Shown piece by piece: positions 33,926 through 46,614 of a stretch of 64,000 bases of DNA. Under the pieces are notes generated by a model that was not told the origin of the DNA, did no database searches, and saw only the letters and a program-made list of their open reading frames with translations. Each line of letters starts with the position of its first letter. Position 1 is the first letter of the stretch. The position numbers and the translations under genes were made by a program. This DNA is from Straminergon stramineum (taxonomy: Eukaryota > Streptophyta > Bryopsida > Hypnales > Calliergonaceae): NCBI GenBank assembly GCA_963920665.1, contig OY987271.1:7443350-7507349 (forward strand), given 5' to 3'.

Positions 33926-35150
33926 TGCATAGGATTGTAGTTGCATTTTAGTCTATTGTAGCAGATGCATTTTTCTTCTAGTGATATAGCTTGAACATTG
34001 ATGAACAGGTTTTACAAGGACTATTGATACAACTAGAAAACCATTGATGTTATTTGTCTTGGTGCCAAAATCCAACTTTGATATCAGCACTCAAACATCA
34101 TCACTAATTATAGTGTTGAAAGCTAGCAACTAACAATGTTGTTAAACAATCCTAAATCCAACTAGATAACTATGACAATTTTAAGTAAAATGCACAAACA
34201 TGCAACAATTTGTAATACCCAATGGAATCAATGAAAATCTTCATCTTCAAGAGATTTAATTCCTCCCCCAAATCCTAAAAATTTCTTTGGAAATATTCCA
34301 AAAACTATGTAATACTCATGCTCTAACATTCAACCACCTCCATAATAAGAGTCTCAAATAGTAAACAAAGCCAGAATCCTTGTATACATCTTAAAAGACA
34401 ATTTTTATCTATTCATGAGTCTTTCACACGATATTTAGGCTTACAAAGTTTTATACCAATTTCCTTAGTTTTTCATTGTGGTATCAATTTCAAACTTGAA
34501 AATTAGACTGGAGTCATACAGTGTGAGAAAGTATAAGTTCAATCGCAATTTGTCACTAGATAACTATACAATTATGCAACAAGTTTCAAAGTTAACAACA
34601 TCACCAACTAGTGATTATGGATTTTCTCTCTAAAGTGCTTGAGAAAGTTGAATACCTTCACCTAGTTCGGCAAACATGATCTTCTAACAAAACACATGAG
34701 AGAGCTTCAAGTTCCCTTGCAAGGCCTAAGGACATACTAAATCTTGAGATTGATAATAGAGGGTTTGGATTTTACGAGTAGGAGTTAGAATGTGAGCAAG
34801 TCGAGCAAATCCGGAGTCAAAGTAGAAACACATGGAAATCAAGTGAGAGTAGGAGAGCAATGCCCAAGCATTCTAAGGGCCAATGGCTACCCCTAAAGAT
34901 GTGATACTTGCTTCTAGTAATGTGGGTAATAGCCTTTGATTCTAAATTGGAAGCAGCTAAAATTTCACAATTTTTTAGAAGTGGTGAAAAATATCCACCA
35001 TTTATTTTTATACAATGATTGTCAACCAAACAACCAGTGTACAAAAATATCCACCAATTTTTTGTCAGGTTTGGAAATCCTATATTTTCACACTCCAACC
35101 AGTTATTTTCCCAAATGCACCGGGTATCATTGAACTAACCACTGGTTCTT
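33926..35150. other. Non-coding region upstream of THFS
   Basis: The first ~60 bp continue the TTGCA-rich array. The rest is AT-rich with no recognised gene or repeat. Confidence 0.45.
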
Positions 35151-35159
35151 CCCAAGCAT

Positions 35160-35420
35160 TGCTTCACGATCATAGCCCCACACCATAGCCACGGTCACAG
35201 CCACAGTATCATGGCCGCGGTCTCACGCCCAGTGTCATAGTCACGGTCATCAACTCACCACATGAGAATTCTAATTTGCATATGAAGCTACTTTCCCAGT
35301 CACTTGATCAAACTTCACGGTCTCACGCACCACACCACCGCCACGGTCACAGACACAGTACTATTGTCACAGTATCATCGCCACGGTCACCGGGTTTTCT
35401 TACGACGAGAGCGACAGTCT
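35160..35420 (+). repeat. CACGGTCAC-type short repeats upstream of THFS
   Basis: Irregular repeats of CACGGTCAC, CAC(C)ATAGCCACGGTCACAG, CACAGTATCAT and GTCTCACGC cover about 260 bp, with GGCCGCGGT and GACCGTG counterparts that allow short hairpins. It lies 280-540 bp upstream of the THFS start codon, so it could sit in the promoter. Function unknown. Confidence 0.5.
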
Positions 35421-35701
35421 CTTCAGTGCGCACACGATGCGTCCGTGGTCGCAGTGTCCTTGGCGATGGAGATGAACCCCATGAGCGTCATCCCGACGTA
35501 AGATAGCTCCTGCCAAAGCTCCTGCCACTGCACTCGCTTCAGTTCACTAATTTAGCCCATCTCTCTCCCTCAGAGCACCTCCCAATTCACCTTCTCTATC
35601 CTCAGTCGCTTGGATTCCCTTGGAATGTGGTGAGATTGGAACGAGCTTGTGCTGATCGTTTCTGAGGTTGGGAAGCAGGATCGAGGAGATTGTTGGCGGC
35701 G

Positions 35702-38700
35702 ATGGGGACCCTCCGAAAGCTGGAACCCTTGAGCCCCGTGCCGGCGGACATCGACGTCGCCAATTCCGTGAAGCCGCTGCACATCTCCGCCATCGCGGAG
35801 GAGCTCGGCTTGAAACCCGAGGAATACGATTGCTATGGCAAATCCAAAGCTAAGGTACGCGATGGATGGTTTGATCGATTCTGACACCGAAGTCTCTTTG
35901 TGGGTTTCTCTTCCTCTTGGTGTGGCTTGAAATTTTGGGTGGATTTGATTGCATTCGTGGTTTGCTTTTGCGGTATTTGCTCTGGCGGTTCGTAATTCCA
36001 AGTAGGTTGAGATCCTGCAGTCCAATGCTGGCGATTCGTGTTAGGTTTTCAAATGCATTCAAACATGTCGGATTTTTGTTTCTATGGTCTGTTGAATACT
36101 AGGCACTAATTCCCCTGTTTTCAGCTCATGTTTTGGAGTATGGTAAATGCAATGAGCTACATAATATTCTTGGCTAGAATGTAGCCCCCCCTGCAGTATA
36201 CGCAAGGCCCCCCTAGATGTCTCCTGTTCAAGATGTCTCCATTAAAGACATCTTGCAGCGGTGGTAGCTGATTCTGCATCTGTCCCGACATTCTTGAGGG
36301 GCTACCCGAAGGCCTCGGAATCAATAATGTAGCCAAGAGAAGTAATCCAGGTTTATTTGTGCACAATCTTGATCTCATGTTATGTTTCGGAAGGCGTGTG
36401 TGGCTCACATTAGAATTCTTTCTTTCTTTTCATCCACAGTCCTTAGTCGGTGTGTTTGCTTGTGAGTTCGTCTGATATGGATTGCATTCCTTGCAATGGT
36501 ATTAATTGCGTTACAAGTGGACTAGTTCTTTAATATTCTAGTGCTTCCGGTTTGGGGGACTGCAAGCTGTATACTACTCTGGAATGTTATGTACGCAGTT
36601 TGGACAGACTAGGTTTTGGAATTCCTTGCGGATTTGGATGCCATGTTCGTTAGGTTTGAGCGTTGCTCTCCATTAGAGTAGTGTAATGAATCCCAAAGTG
36701 TTGGAATGTTTTGGCTACAGTTGCATTGGAAGTGTTGAATTGGGTTCCTCACTATTTGAGGGAAGTACTCGCACTTGCTACTGTAGTAGGAATCTGGGAC
36801 CATAAAAATGAAGCCCTCGTGGTCAGCTAGCGAGCATCCATCTGAAAATAGTGGTCATCTCTTTGCTATTGTTAGCTTGCCAGCTCCTGCACTGTTCATG
36901 TCCTGTGAGACGAATCTAAGATTCGTTTTTTTTGAATAATATACATAGAATTATGAATTTCTTAAATGCTCATAGCTCAATTTCATTTGTTCTTGTAATT
37001 GAACAACTCCAGTGGATGAGTTACAAAATTTTGATAGGGGTCCTAGATCTATGAGACGACTGAATTTGTCATTATGTGGCATCATAAACCACTATGAATG
37101 GCATTTGAGGTTCGTGATTTATGGACCGGGGCATTGAGAGGTTAATGATCCATAACTGGTGTATTTCATGCGTTGCTCTGTTCATCTCTACTTACATTGC
37201 AGGCTGCTGGAGATATTGATTTTTTTCACAGCACTGTTTCACGTAGTGGGATTGATGGTTGCTTATGATTCATGAATATAATTCAGTTTTTCACACTTTT
37301 CCTGTGCAAATCAACATACACTTTAACGCCTAATTGCCCGACTTCAAGAAATGCTCACTACGGATTGTCTTGGGAGAGAAGCCTTGCCAATCAAGGGCCA
37401 TCCCAAGAATAAATTCCATGGGTGGGCGAGTGTTCAAGTGTCTGCTTGGGTGGAGAATGTAGTGAATGGGCATGGTCAAATGAAAATTTTGTTTTCCCAA
37501 TGTACTTCTCTTGATTGTAAGGCTCTGAAATTAATCATCCATAGCTTGAATCCTTGTGAATATTGGCACACTTGTTCTTAATTATCCATAATTGTATTTC
37601 GTCAAAAATTGCATAATCTTCTTTCGTGAGAATTTGAGATATGGACTCCTGAAATCATTCTGCCTATGAAAAAAAACTGCTATTTTTTTCAAGAACTGAA
37701 CTTTGATTGAAGATATCTCAAAAATCTGTATGGTCAAATCCTATGGTGAAATTTTTCAAAAAAAGATTTTAAAGAAAATTATACTTCCATTTCAGAAACA
37801 ACAGGTTGGAGATGATTTTGGAGGGAGGAGACAGCTTGGGCATTTTAGGGGTTAAGAGTATGATTTGGGCAACCTAATGGCTGTAGAAAGTGTATCCATG
37901 GATGATTATTTTGGGGCTTATCACTGTATCCATTCAACACTGCTTTATTTTTATTTTTCACACCATATCGAATCGCCCTCTGGTATTGCAGGTCCTTCTT
38001 ACCACTTTGGACAGGCTAGGAAGCGCACCAAATGGTTACTATGTGGTTGTTGGGGGAATTACTCCTACACCTTTAGGAGAAGGAAAGTCCACCACAACCG
38101 TTGGACTATGTCAAGCACTTGGGGCTTACCTTGGGAAGAAGGTGTGTTTGAGAGCTCCTTTGTAGCCTGATGCTTATCTTAGATCAAGCTACTCACCTAG
38201 ATGTTTCTAATTCTCATCAGCTGTTGATATGAATATGTGAAGTGGGCATTTGATCTTCTCATTTAACTTATGGACGTATGTGGATGTGCTAGGTGGTGAC
38301 CTGCATAAGGCAACCAAGCCAGGGTCCCACATTCGGGATCAAAGGAGGTGCAGCAGGCGGGGGCTACAGCCAGGTCATTCCTATGGATGAGTTCAATCTT
38401 CATATGACAGGTGAATAGCCAGTGCTATTAAAAAAATCGTTGATTCTGCCTTTTAAGACAAGTTTAGTGACTGCATTGTGAGGAGAGTGACTACGGAATA
38501 GGCATTAGTCAGTGAGGCAAATTGATGTACAAACAAATTTTTGGGACATGCGTTTGATAATTGCCAATGCAGAGGCTAAATATTACTCGGGTTTGCGTGA
38601 TGGTTATCTCTCACTGGCATTGTGACTTCCACGTGACAGGTGATATTCATGCCATTACCGCTGCCAACAACTTGCTAGCCGCAGCTATTGATGCTCGCAT

Positions 38701-40872
38701 GTTCCACGAGTCCACCCAGTCAGACAAAGCTCTTTTGAACAGACTCTGTCCTGCTGACAAGGACAAGAAGCGCACATTCGCGAAGGTGATGGAGAAGCGC
38801 TTAAAGAAGCTTGGAATCGACAAAACGAACCCGAATGAATTAACCCCCGAGGAAGTGAAGAAGTTCGTGCGCTTGGATCTCGACCCAGCTCTGATCACGT
38901 GGAAACGGGTTCTCGACGTCAATGACCGTTTCCTGAGGAAAATCACGGTTGGACAAGGTCCAGACGAAAAGGGAATGACAAGGGAAACCGGCTTTGATAT
39001 CGCTGTTGGGAGTGAGATCATGGCTGTCTTGGCTCTCACGACCTCCATGGCTGACATGAGAGAACGATTGGGGAACATGGTGGTGGGAACCAGCAAGGGA
39101 GGAGACCCCGTCACTGCGGATGACTTGGGCATAGGAGGGGCGCTCACTGTTCTCATGAAAGATGCAATCCATCCCACATTGATGCAAACGTTGGAAGGAA
39201 CTCCAGTGTTAGTGCATGCGGGACCCTTTGCCAACATTGCTCACGGAAACTCCTCCGTTGTGGCTGATCAAATTGCCCTCAAGCTCGTTGGACCGGAAGG
39301 CTTTGTGGTTACAGAGGCTGGTTTCGGATCAGACATTGGCGTGGAGAAGTTCTTTAATATCAAGTGCCGGTACAGCGGGCTGACACCTCAGTGTGCGGTT
39401 ATTGTGGCCACAGTGAGGGCGTTGAAAATGCACGGTGGCGGTCCTGCCGTCGTTGCAGGGAAGCCTCTGGACCATACGTACAAGACTGAGAACGTTGAGC
39501 TCGTGAGAAGAGGTTGCGCAAACCTTGTGAAGCATATCGAGAATACCAAAGCATATGGTGTGAATGTGGTTGTTGCTGTGAACGCTTTTGCTACTGACAC
39601 GGAGGATGAACTTCAAGCCGTGAGGCAGGCGGCTCTTGCTGCTGGGGCTTCGGACGCTGTGATCTGCACACATTTTGCTCACGGAGGAGCTGGAGCGGTA
39701 TTCCACTATTCTCAATCCTCTTGTATCTGCAAAGTTATGTAACTCATTGTATTTCGTGCAATATGTTTACGATTGGGAGCCTTCATCTTGGGGTTCCAAT
39801 ATTTATCTCTCTTTTTGTGTAGCCGACTCTGGAATAGGTCAATAATTGAGTTCGATTGTGATGTGTTCAGGTTGAACTCGGTAAGGCTGTCCAGAAGGCT
39901 TGTGAGCAGCACAATGGAGAATTCAAGTTTCTGTACCCACTTGACATCAGTATCAAGGAGAAAATTGAAGCGATTGCAAAATCTTATGGTGCAGCCGGAG
40001 TTGAATACTCTCCTGAGGTAAGCTTTTTTAATGTTTGGGTCATTGATGTATATGTTCGGCTCAACTGACAGTCTGAAGGTAGGGCCGGACAAGGTTGGAG
40101 ACCTGACTAGCAGATCTTTTTTGTAAATGTGGGTTAATGCAAATAGTCTAGATTTGATCTTTTTGCACCGAAATTATCGTGAATTCTGAAATTATGTTCA
40201 GACCTTCCAATTGGCGTTCAGTTTCTCAGTGCAAGTCATGCCAATCTTTGGAATGGCAATCAGCCCATCTGTTCCTCACTGGAGATTCATGCTTAAAACA
40301 ATCTAGAACCTTTCAAGTACTGTTGAAACAATATGTTTGTCTCTCCAATTTTAAAAATGAGATTTTACCTTATATTGTCCTGCAGTCCATCTCCAAAGTC
40401 TGGCCGTAGCATGAACATCTTAACCGTCCCACATTTTCATGCTTCCGTATTTACAAAAGTTCTCTATGCTTGACCTTTGTTTCTTTTGGAGGTCATTTGG
40501 GTATCATTTGGATATCTAAAGCTATCTTGGCTATGGGCTATGAGCTCTGTTTATGCCACGAATATACTCTTGCTTAATATACTGTGTTGATGGCAGGCCG
40601 AGAAGCAGATTGAAACTTACACAAAGCAAGGGTTCACAAACTTGCCCATCTGTGTTGCCAAGACTCAATACTCGTTCTCAGACAATCCAGCTGCGAAAGG
40701 TGTACCGACCGGCTTCACGCTGCCCATTAGAGATGTCAGGGCCAGCGTTGGAGCAGGTTTCATTTACCCATTAATCGGCGCAATGAGCACCATGCCAGGG
40801 CTCCCAACCCGACCATGCTTCTTTGATATCGATATGGACCTCGAGACTGGATTGGTTTTGGGGCTCTCATAG
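35702..40872 (+). CDS. THFS: 10-formyltetrahydrofolate synthetase (formate-tetrahydrofolate ligase)
   Basis: Six phase-consistent coding exons: 35702-35854, 37992-38141, 38293-38410, 38640-39697, 39871-40017 and 40597-40872, giving 633 residues, the usual length for the monofunctional plant enzyme. The enzyme joins formate to tetrahydrofolate using ATP, feeding serine, methionine, purine and formyl-Met synthesis; it is usually cytosolic. Visible landmarks are the start [20 protein letters not shown], the P-loop-like [13 protein letters not shown] (residues about 75-87), [50 protein letters not shown], and the C-terminal [13 protein letters not shown] ending GLVLGLS. All introns are GT-AG. Intron 1 is long (2137 bp) and holds a TIR element. 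The ATG has a good context (GCGATGG) and matches the plant start. No lesions seen. The long frame running leftward from exon 4 to 38561 is partly intron. Confidence 0.97.
36180..36306. repeat. Small inverted repeat in THFS intron 1
   Basis: GTAGCCCCCC near 36181 pairs with GAGGGGCTAC near 36296, and inside lies a perfect 10-bp hairpin (CAAGATGTCT / AGACATCTTG, 36227-36253). It could be a short MITE remnant; no target duplication was found. Confidence 0.35.
37323..37855. mobile_element. Family A-related TIR element in THFS intron 1
   Basis: The left end TTAACGCCTAATTGCCCGA pairs with the right end (reverse complement TTAACCCCTAAAATGCCCAA). The right terminus TTAGGGGTTAA matches family A elements elsewhere in the window. 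About 533 bp long, non-coding, in the intron close to the exon 2 acceptor. Internal similarity to the longer copies was judged only by eye. Confidence 0.45.
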
Positions 40873-41991
40873 ACGTTTCTGTGAGATGTAGATTCAGAAG
40901 ATAGCTGTTCAAAGTGATCATGCGCTTTTATGTGCATGCTCTGCATAAGATTTTATCTTGTTTCACTTGTTGATTTGTACAAGAGAGATCATATTCGCAC
41001 GTAACAGTGTTTATTACCTTCGTTTGCAAGAGCTTCGTTTGCAAGAAAGGGTTTTGAGTCGGTATCGTAACTGGAAACAGAGAAGCGCTCAACGCATGGC
41101 TCACGATCACATGCATTGAAGGTGTCTGAATTATAGGGTAGAGGATACTATTTGCGCCAGTTTAAGCATCTTTACACATGTGGAAGTGTGATTATTGGGA
41201 AACGCGTATAGGTATGGAGAGGTCTTTGGGTGCAAGAGTCAAATCTTTTGAGATCAAATTGTTATCACTATGAACGAAATTCTCATGCAATTTCTAAGTG
41301 GAAGGTTGTAGTTGCTGAGATAGAGCAGCCATAGACATTTAGCTCAGTCATGCTTACACCACTTTGTAATAACTCGAACCAAGTGTATGAACGTGTAAGT
41401 TACTGTAGGTAACAGCGGTTAGTCTCTAATTGTTTTGTTACCCTCTATGTTGAGTGCCGTGAACATGTTTGTATTTCAACTTTTATCTTTTAAAAAAACT
41501 GACTCTGATCATAAATTGTCGTTCTGAACCTGGAGCAGCCATTTTGGATTGCATATGACTTTAGTAGTTTTAACTCTCGAATAGCTTAACCGTTGTGTAT
41601 CTCTAAAATGTCAGCAGTAATGAGATCAGAATCTCATTTTCAAACATGCCAGCACAATAGAATACACGCCAGAAACTGCAAGTTGTAATCCACACTTAAG
41701 CAAATGCTTCGACCTCAACATTCACATTCGTCATTCAATTGCACAAAGTGTACAACAAAGTTGCGACTCGAAAAGGCTATGTTCAAATTTCGCAACACTG
41801 GGGTTGCTGCATTTATGATCAGAAGGCACTACAAAAGACTAGCCAGTGAGAATATCAAACAAAGCAGCAAACACTTCACAATACTATACAAGGGAGAAAT
41901 GTATTCTGTGGCAATGCAATCATAACTGTATTCCTGACATGGGGCTGTAGCAACAATCGATTGGGAGCTGCTTGAGGGGGATCATTCACAA
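40873..41991. other. THFS / LCIB-like convergent spacer
   Basis: This ~1.1 kb lies between the stop codons of two tail-to-tail genes and should contain both 3' UTRs and polyadenylation signals. No other gene is supported; the frame at 41704-41925 is unsupported. Confidence 0.5.
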
Positions 41992-44900
41992 CTAAGCCAC
42001 GACGACCTTGTTGCCGTGTACTTTGAGCTCTTGCTTCTTTCCTTTGATAACAACGTATGATGTTACTGCACAAAAAGTCACAAAGTTTTAGTTGATCGGA
42101 TAAGATCACAGACTTCCACATTCTTGCATTGCCATTATATCGACTCCTTTTCTTATTGGAATCTAGAACCATCTCTAAAATAGAGGAGAGAATAACCGTT
42201 AGGGACCTATTACCAACTGCTACTCATCTTTGGTTGGCAAGTTGGGTCTAAGAATGACTTTGCTAATTAAAAGTCCGTGCTACAAATCTTTGAATGGAAA
42301 ATGAAGTTGTAGTGATCTACAGTCTCACTGTCAAATTCTATCAGAAACTCAAACGTAATGATAATAAATTGATTTCAGCAGAGTTTGCTCTTGAATCCAA
42401 AGCCCTGTCCTCAGCTCTATAGATCACCAAAGTCACACTCCTGCATAATGTTTAGGGTTTAGGGCCTTCTATCTTCTTCTGTAATTCTTCTCAATATGAG
42501 ATCATTTCAGTAGAGAGGTATAAGTAGCAAACCTGGGGCAAAGTAGTCAATGACAGAGTCCGGAGTCCACAGGCCTGCCTTAACTCCCGCGTGAATTTGA
42601 ACGCCCACAATGACCGCGTAGTCTGCCTTAGCAGGGTCGACGGTCTTACTGATGTGATCTTCCAGAGTGTTGGTTATAGCCTATCGCAACCGCAAACACA
42701 TCCAGTTAGCTGGCGAAGCCATAAATAAAAATTTGCAACAATTTCATGAGCCCTTTCTAGTAGGAGACTTTTTGCCCCCAAATGATGAAAACATTACCAT
42801 AAATTTATAATTTAGAGAATATGATAATGTGCAACTGTTGAGGAGTCAGATGTTTATTCACAGTTTTACTAACCTTACGAGCACAATTTTGAATATTCAT
42901 AACTTATTCTTACAATACTCATATAATTCATGTTTTAGTGCGCTGCAATCCTCTCAAAAATCAGGGACAAGACCAACATAAATCAAGCCACGGAGATGGG
43001 TTCCCTGAAAGGAACACGGGTTACAATAGGAGAATTAGGTCATTGTCAGAGGGCAGATACCTGAGCTGTGATTTTCGTCAACTGGAAGTTCGTTGGGTGA
43101 GCGGGAGGATTCTACATTCACGGACACATTCAATGCAAGCATTGGGATTAGATCACTATTAACTTCAAAACTCCAAGAGAAATCAATCTACGTATGAGTT
43201 TCAACCATACAAGAGTTCTACTTTCAGTTGCACGGAGGAGGTTGCTGACCCTGTGTCAGTTTTAGAGAGGGCAACGTTCTGAGCAGGTAGGACAGAGGGC
43301 AAGTGAGTCTAAGGAAGGAATCCTCTAGATTTATACTCAAATTATTAATTAAAAGATAACTCCATGAATCTGCAAAATTGTAAAAGACCTACCGCGGCGA
43401 AGATCTTCTTCTTCAGAATGTCATACTCCACGTTATCGTCACGAATGGTGCCATCCTGCTGAGCGCCAGAGTGAATCTCCCCCAAAATAGCCTCAATGGC
43501 GCCACAAGCATTGTTCACATTCTTCTGCCCCTCTCTTACTATGGCGCCTTCTCTGCCTGCCAAAAACAAAAACAAATAGTCTCCGTCTCACTCTCATGCT
43601 CTTACACTTGTTTAATCTTACCCTAAACCCTAAATTTTCACTAAGACATAGTTTGACTGTGTGATGAGTGTCCAGGGTATTCTAGGATGTGATTTTAGAG
43701 AAGGCAATAATAAAGAGGCTCCAGTGTCGAATCTGTTTCATTATGAATATATACTAGATCGGTAACCGGCCATGACCAAGGGAGCCAAATTTGTTATTAC
43801 ACGAAACCCTCTCCTCCAAATTAAAACATGGTCATTAGATCTACGGTTCTCAGAGCGAGAGAAGCGCCTTGAAAGCCATAAGAGAGGGCTATGGTGTCCT
43901 CTAAAAATTTGAAACAAGAGGTGGAAGTCGCTTACCATTCTGGTCCACAGCAGTATGCGTAGCTCCAATGAAAACATCTGCATCCCCATCAACATCAACA
44001 GTGTCAATCATGAACCCGAGGGCACGATCCAGAGAACAGCGTGAAGAAAATTTCCAGTTTGATTTAATTGAAATTGCCCGAGTCCATTAAACTTCATTGA
44101 ATTCAAAGCCCTAAACCCTGCCCTAACAAACTTCAACACTCTGAAGTCCATTTATTAGGCAAAGCATGGCATCTGCATTGCAAACCCATGGCTAGATCGA
44201 TGCTTGCTTACACTTGTCGCGTCCATCAGGATTGGAAGGAGCGTGGGAAGTGGCAGCAATGAATCCCAGAGTGCCTGCCGTGATTACACCGGAGATTCCC
44301 GAGAGGTTGAAAGTGTGCCCGTAGCGCTGCAGACAACAGACAGCAACTGTAAGAAAAACATGAACATGAACACACTGAAAACGAAAACTCCATGAATCAA
44401 GTTGTACGAAAGTGCATGAGAAATGGAGCAGGACAGTAGCCGGCACCTGGTCGAAGAAATGAGAGATAGGTCGTGCAAGTTCATCACGGCATGTGTTCAC
44501 CAACACGATTGTGTTGTCTCTGTTGCAACAAAAATAATTAGGTATTGATGGTTAGCACTTGCTCTAAGGGTAGGGGATTCTAAAATTTCATACAGTCTCC
44601 TAACTACCTTATGCAGCAACTTCTCTATTGGTTAGTTGGACTTAATAGAAAGTAGTGTAACCTTGACTTTGCTAAATGTATGTGAATGAACGTGTAATTA
44701 TAGTCACTGAACTTTGAATGGATTGGAAATGGGGTTATCTACTTTCTCTTCTTGGTCTACAACCTCTAATTTGAATGATTGCGTAAGGAATCATTTGCTC
44801 TTTGAATGGAAATGGGGTTGTTAACTGGCATGGCCCTTCTTGGTCTACAAGCTGCCCATTGGGATAATTGCATAAGATTTCATCATACGTGGAATGCGAA

Positions 44901-45771
44901 AACTAGTTGATGTCAAACAGAGTTTTGGCCCTTGTTTGGGCTTGGCTCTCTCCACAGCTCTTTGATGAGCTCCCAAAATTTCAATCCTAACTTTCAAAGG
45001 ATGTTGAAAATTGTAAGCTCTTCTGTGCAGTACGTTCAAGAAGGGAGATTGCTTATATAATGAAGTTACCATTTTTCTAGGAAAACGACTAGCAAAGATG
45101 CCATTCTATTATGCGTAAACGTGGATCAACATTGGGAGTCTAATCAATGCCAAAGCACTACTCAACAATGTAATGCAGATTAACGCTCAGAACTCCTTTA
45201 TATGACGTCTATTTTTTCACCCAGACTCCTACTCAATGGAAGTACACACCTCAAAACTCTGTAATTTACTATCTCAATGTGATTTGATAAGGAGTTCAAC
45301 AAGTGTGAAAAGGGTCTGGACCACTTTCTTGACACCGACAATCTCAAGGTTTGTCTTTAATATAATTAATGTAATGACACTTTGACAAAATTCACTATGG
45401 ATTGACACAACGTTACGGACAGCAATCCAGTGATAATCACGTGCATTTTGAACATCCGGACTGGGGACATGAAAGAGGTTTGATGCCTAGCAAGTTCTTC
45501 TGGCAAAAGCTTCAACTCCAAAGCTGTCATGAACACAGTCTCCAGACACTGATTGCATACAAAGTGCTCGAATGAAAACCCTGAAATGATCAATACCAAT
45601 GCTTCAATAATTCAATGCTTGTAACCAGTCTCACCTCTTGAATCCCAGTTCCTGGAGAGTGTCATGTGCAGCCGAGAAATAAGTGTCCTGCACTAACGTC
45701 CCATCAAAGTACTTGGAGATGGTCTCCAAGGCCTGGGGGGAAGCTTGACGTGCATGCACAATTTCTGCCAT
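41992..45771 (-). CDS. LCIB/LCIC-family (theta/beta-like) carbonic anhydrase-like protein
   Basis: Seven coding exons in phase: 45635-45771, 44447-44519, 44212-44326, 43936-43977, 43393-43556, 42533-42680 and 41992-42065, giving 250 residues. Landmarks match the LCIB family as I recall it: NTCRDE (Cys56-Arg57-Asp58), HTFNLSGISGVITAGTLGF, SHAPSNPDGRDKYVFIGATH (His116 at its end), REGQKNVNNACGA (Cys140) and the C-terminal VDPAKADYAVIVGVQIH then YFAPVTSYVV. In published LCIB structures two Cys and one His bind zinc and the Asp-Arg pair is nearby; all are present here. The family interconverts CO2 and bicarbonate, and in Chlamydomonas LCIB/LCIC surround the pyrenoid; some members are inactive in vitro. 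The ATG at 45771 follows a spliced leader (acceptor at 45784-45785) and is the first good start. No chloroplast transit peptide is visible, so location is uncertain. All introns are GT-AG and no lesion is seen. Confidence 0.88.
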
Positions 45772-45783
45772 ATCCTCCTCGAT

Positions 45784-46614
45784 CTAGAGAAAATGAAATA
45801 AACATCTTTAGATTGAAGCGCTCGATCACAGGTTTCACCACATTGCAAATCCATCAAAAGCAAGCAACTGAAGCAAAGCAAACTCCGGAATCGACATCGA
45901 TCCGTCACAACCCATTCTAGATTTCTAGCAACTACGGTAAACGACTCTTAATTAACGTCTGAAAAGAAAACAATTCGATCATCAAAACTCCTCTGAATTG
46001 ATAATTTGGAAATTTGGAAAGGAGATTGATTGTTCACAATCTGAGGTAGTTCGACTGTGATTTTCATCACTTTTGCAATCTCATCAAAACCAAGCAACAG
46101 AAGGTATTATACAAACTCTCAAATTTCCATGCTTCAATAACCCATTCTAGCTAGCGGTAGCCAAGCAATTAAGGTAACTATTTCACATCACAAATTGAAG
46201 CTACCAGCAGGCTAGTGACGGCTACTGATCACTCAAAAATCAACGCCTGGAAGCAAAATAGATGTATTAACTTACAACAACAGTTCATCAGACTGATTTC
46301 TCTGGATTATGTGAACATCTTGAAAGCAGGCAGATGTATTGTTCACAATCTAAGGTAGTTCGACTATCATTTTCATCACATTTGCAATCTCGTCAAAACC
46401 AAGCAGCAGAAGGTATAATTATACAATTTAGTCTCAAAATTCCCATGCTTAATAATAACCCGTTCTAGCTAGCGGTAGCCAAGCAGTTAAGGAAACTCTA
46501 TTCAAATCACAAATTGAAACTACCAGCAGGGACCTACTGCCATGTATGATCACTCAAAATCGATCAACACTTGAATTGGAAGCAAACTAAGTTAGCTAGA
46601 TGTAATAACTTACG
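45784..46614 (-). other. Probable 5'-leader intron of the LCIB-like gene
   Basis: A strong acceptor (TTTTCTCTAG) at 45784-45785 precedes the start codon by 12 nt. A strong donor (CTTTCTC|GTAAGT) lies at 46613-46612, so a non-coding first exon probably lies just above 46614. A second donor-like site (GTTGTT|GTAAGT) sits near 46273. No ATG occurs in the ~80 bp of candidate leader above 46614, so the leader would be untranslated. Inferred from splice consensus only. Confidence 0.4.

Noticed and set aside
38647..39715. Minus-strand open frames opposite THFS exon 4
   Set aside because: Antisense shadows of the conserved THFS exon; codon bias of the real gene keeps them open.
43936..44060. A non-consensus acceptor (no AG) for LCIB-like exon 4
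   Set aside because: I first extended exon 4 to about 44030, where no AG precedes it. Re-reading showed a normal GATGCAG acceptor at 43978, which restores GRDK-YVF in phase and matches the family.
35702..45771. A metabolic gene cluster linking THFS, LCIB-like and DLH
   Set aside because: Spacing, mixed strands and unrelated chemistry give no support; adjacency is probably incidental.
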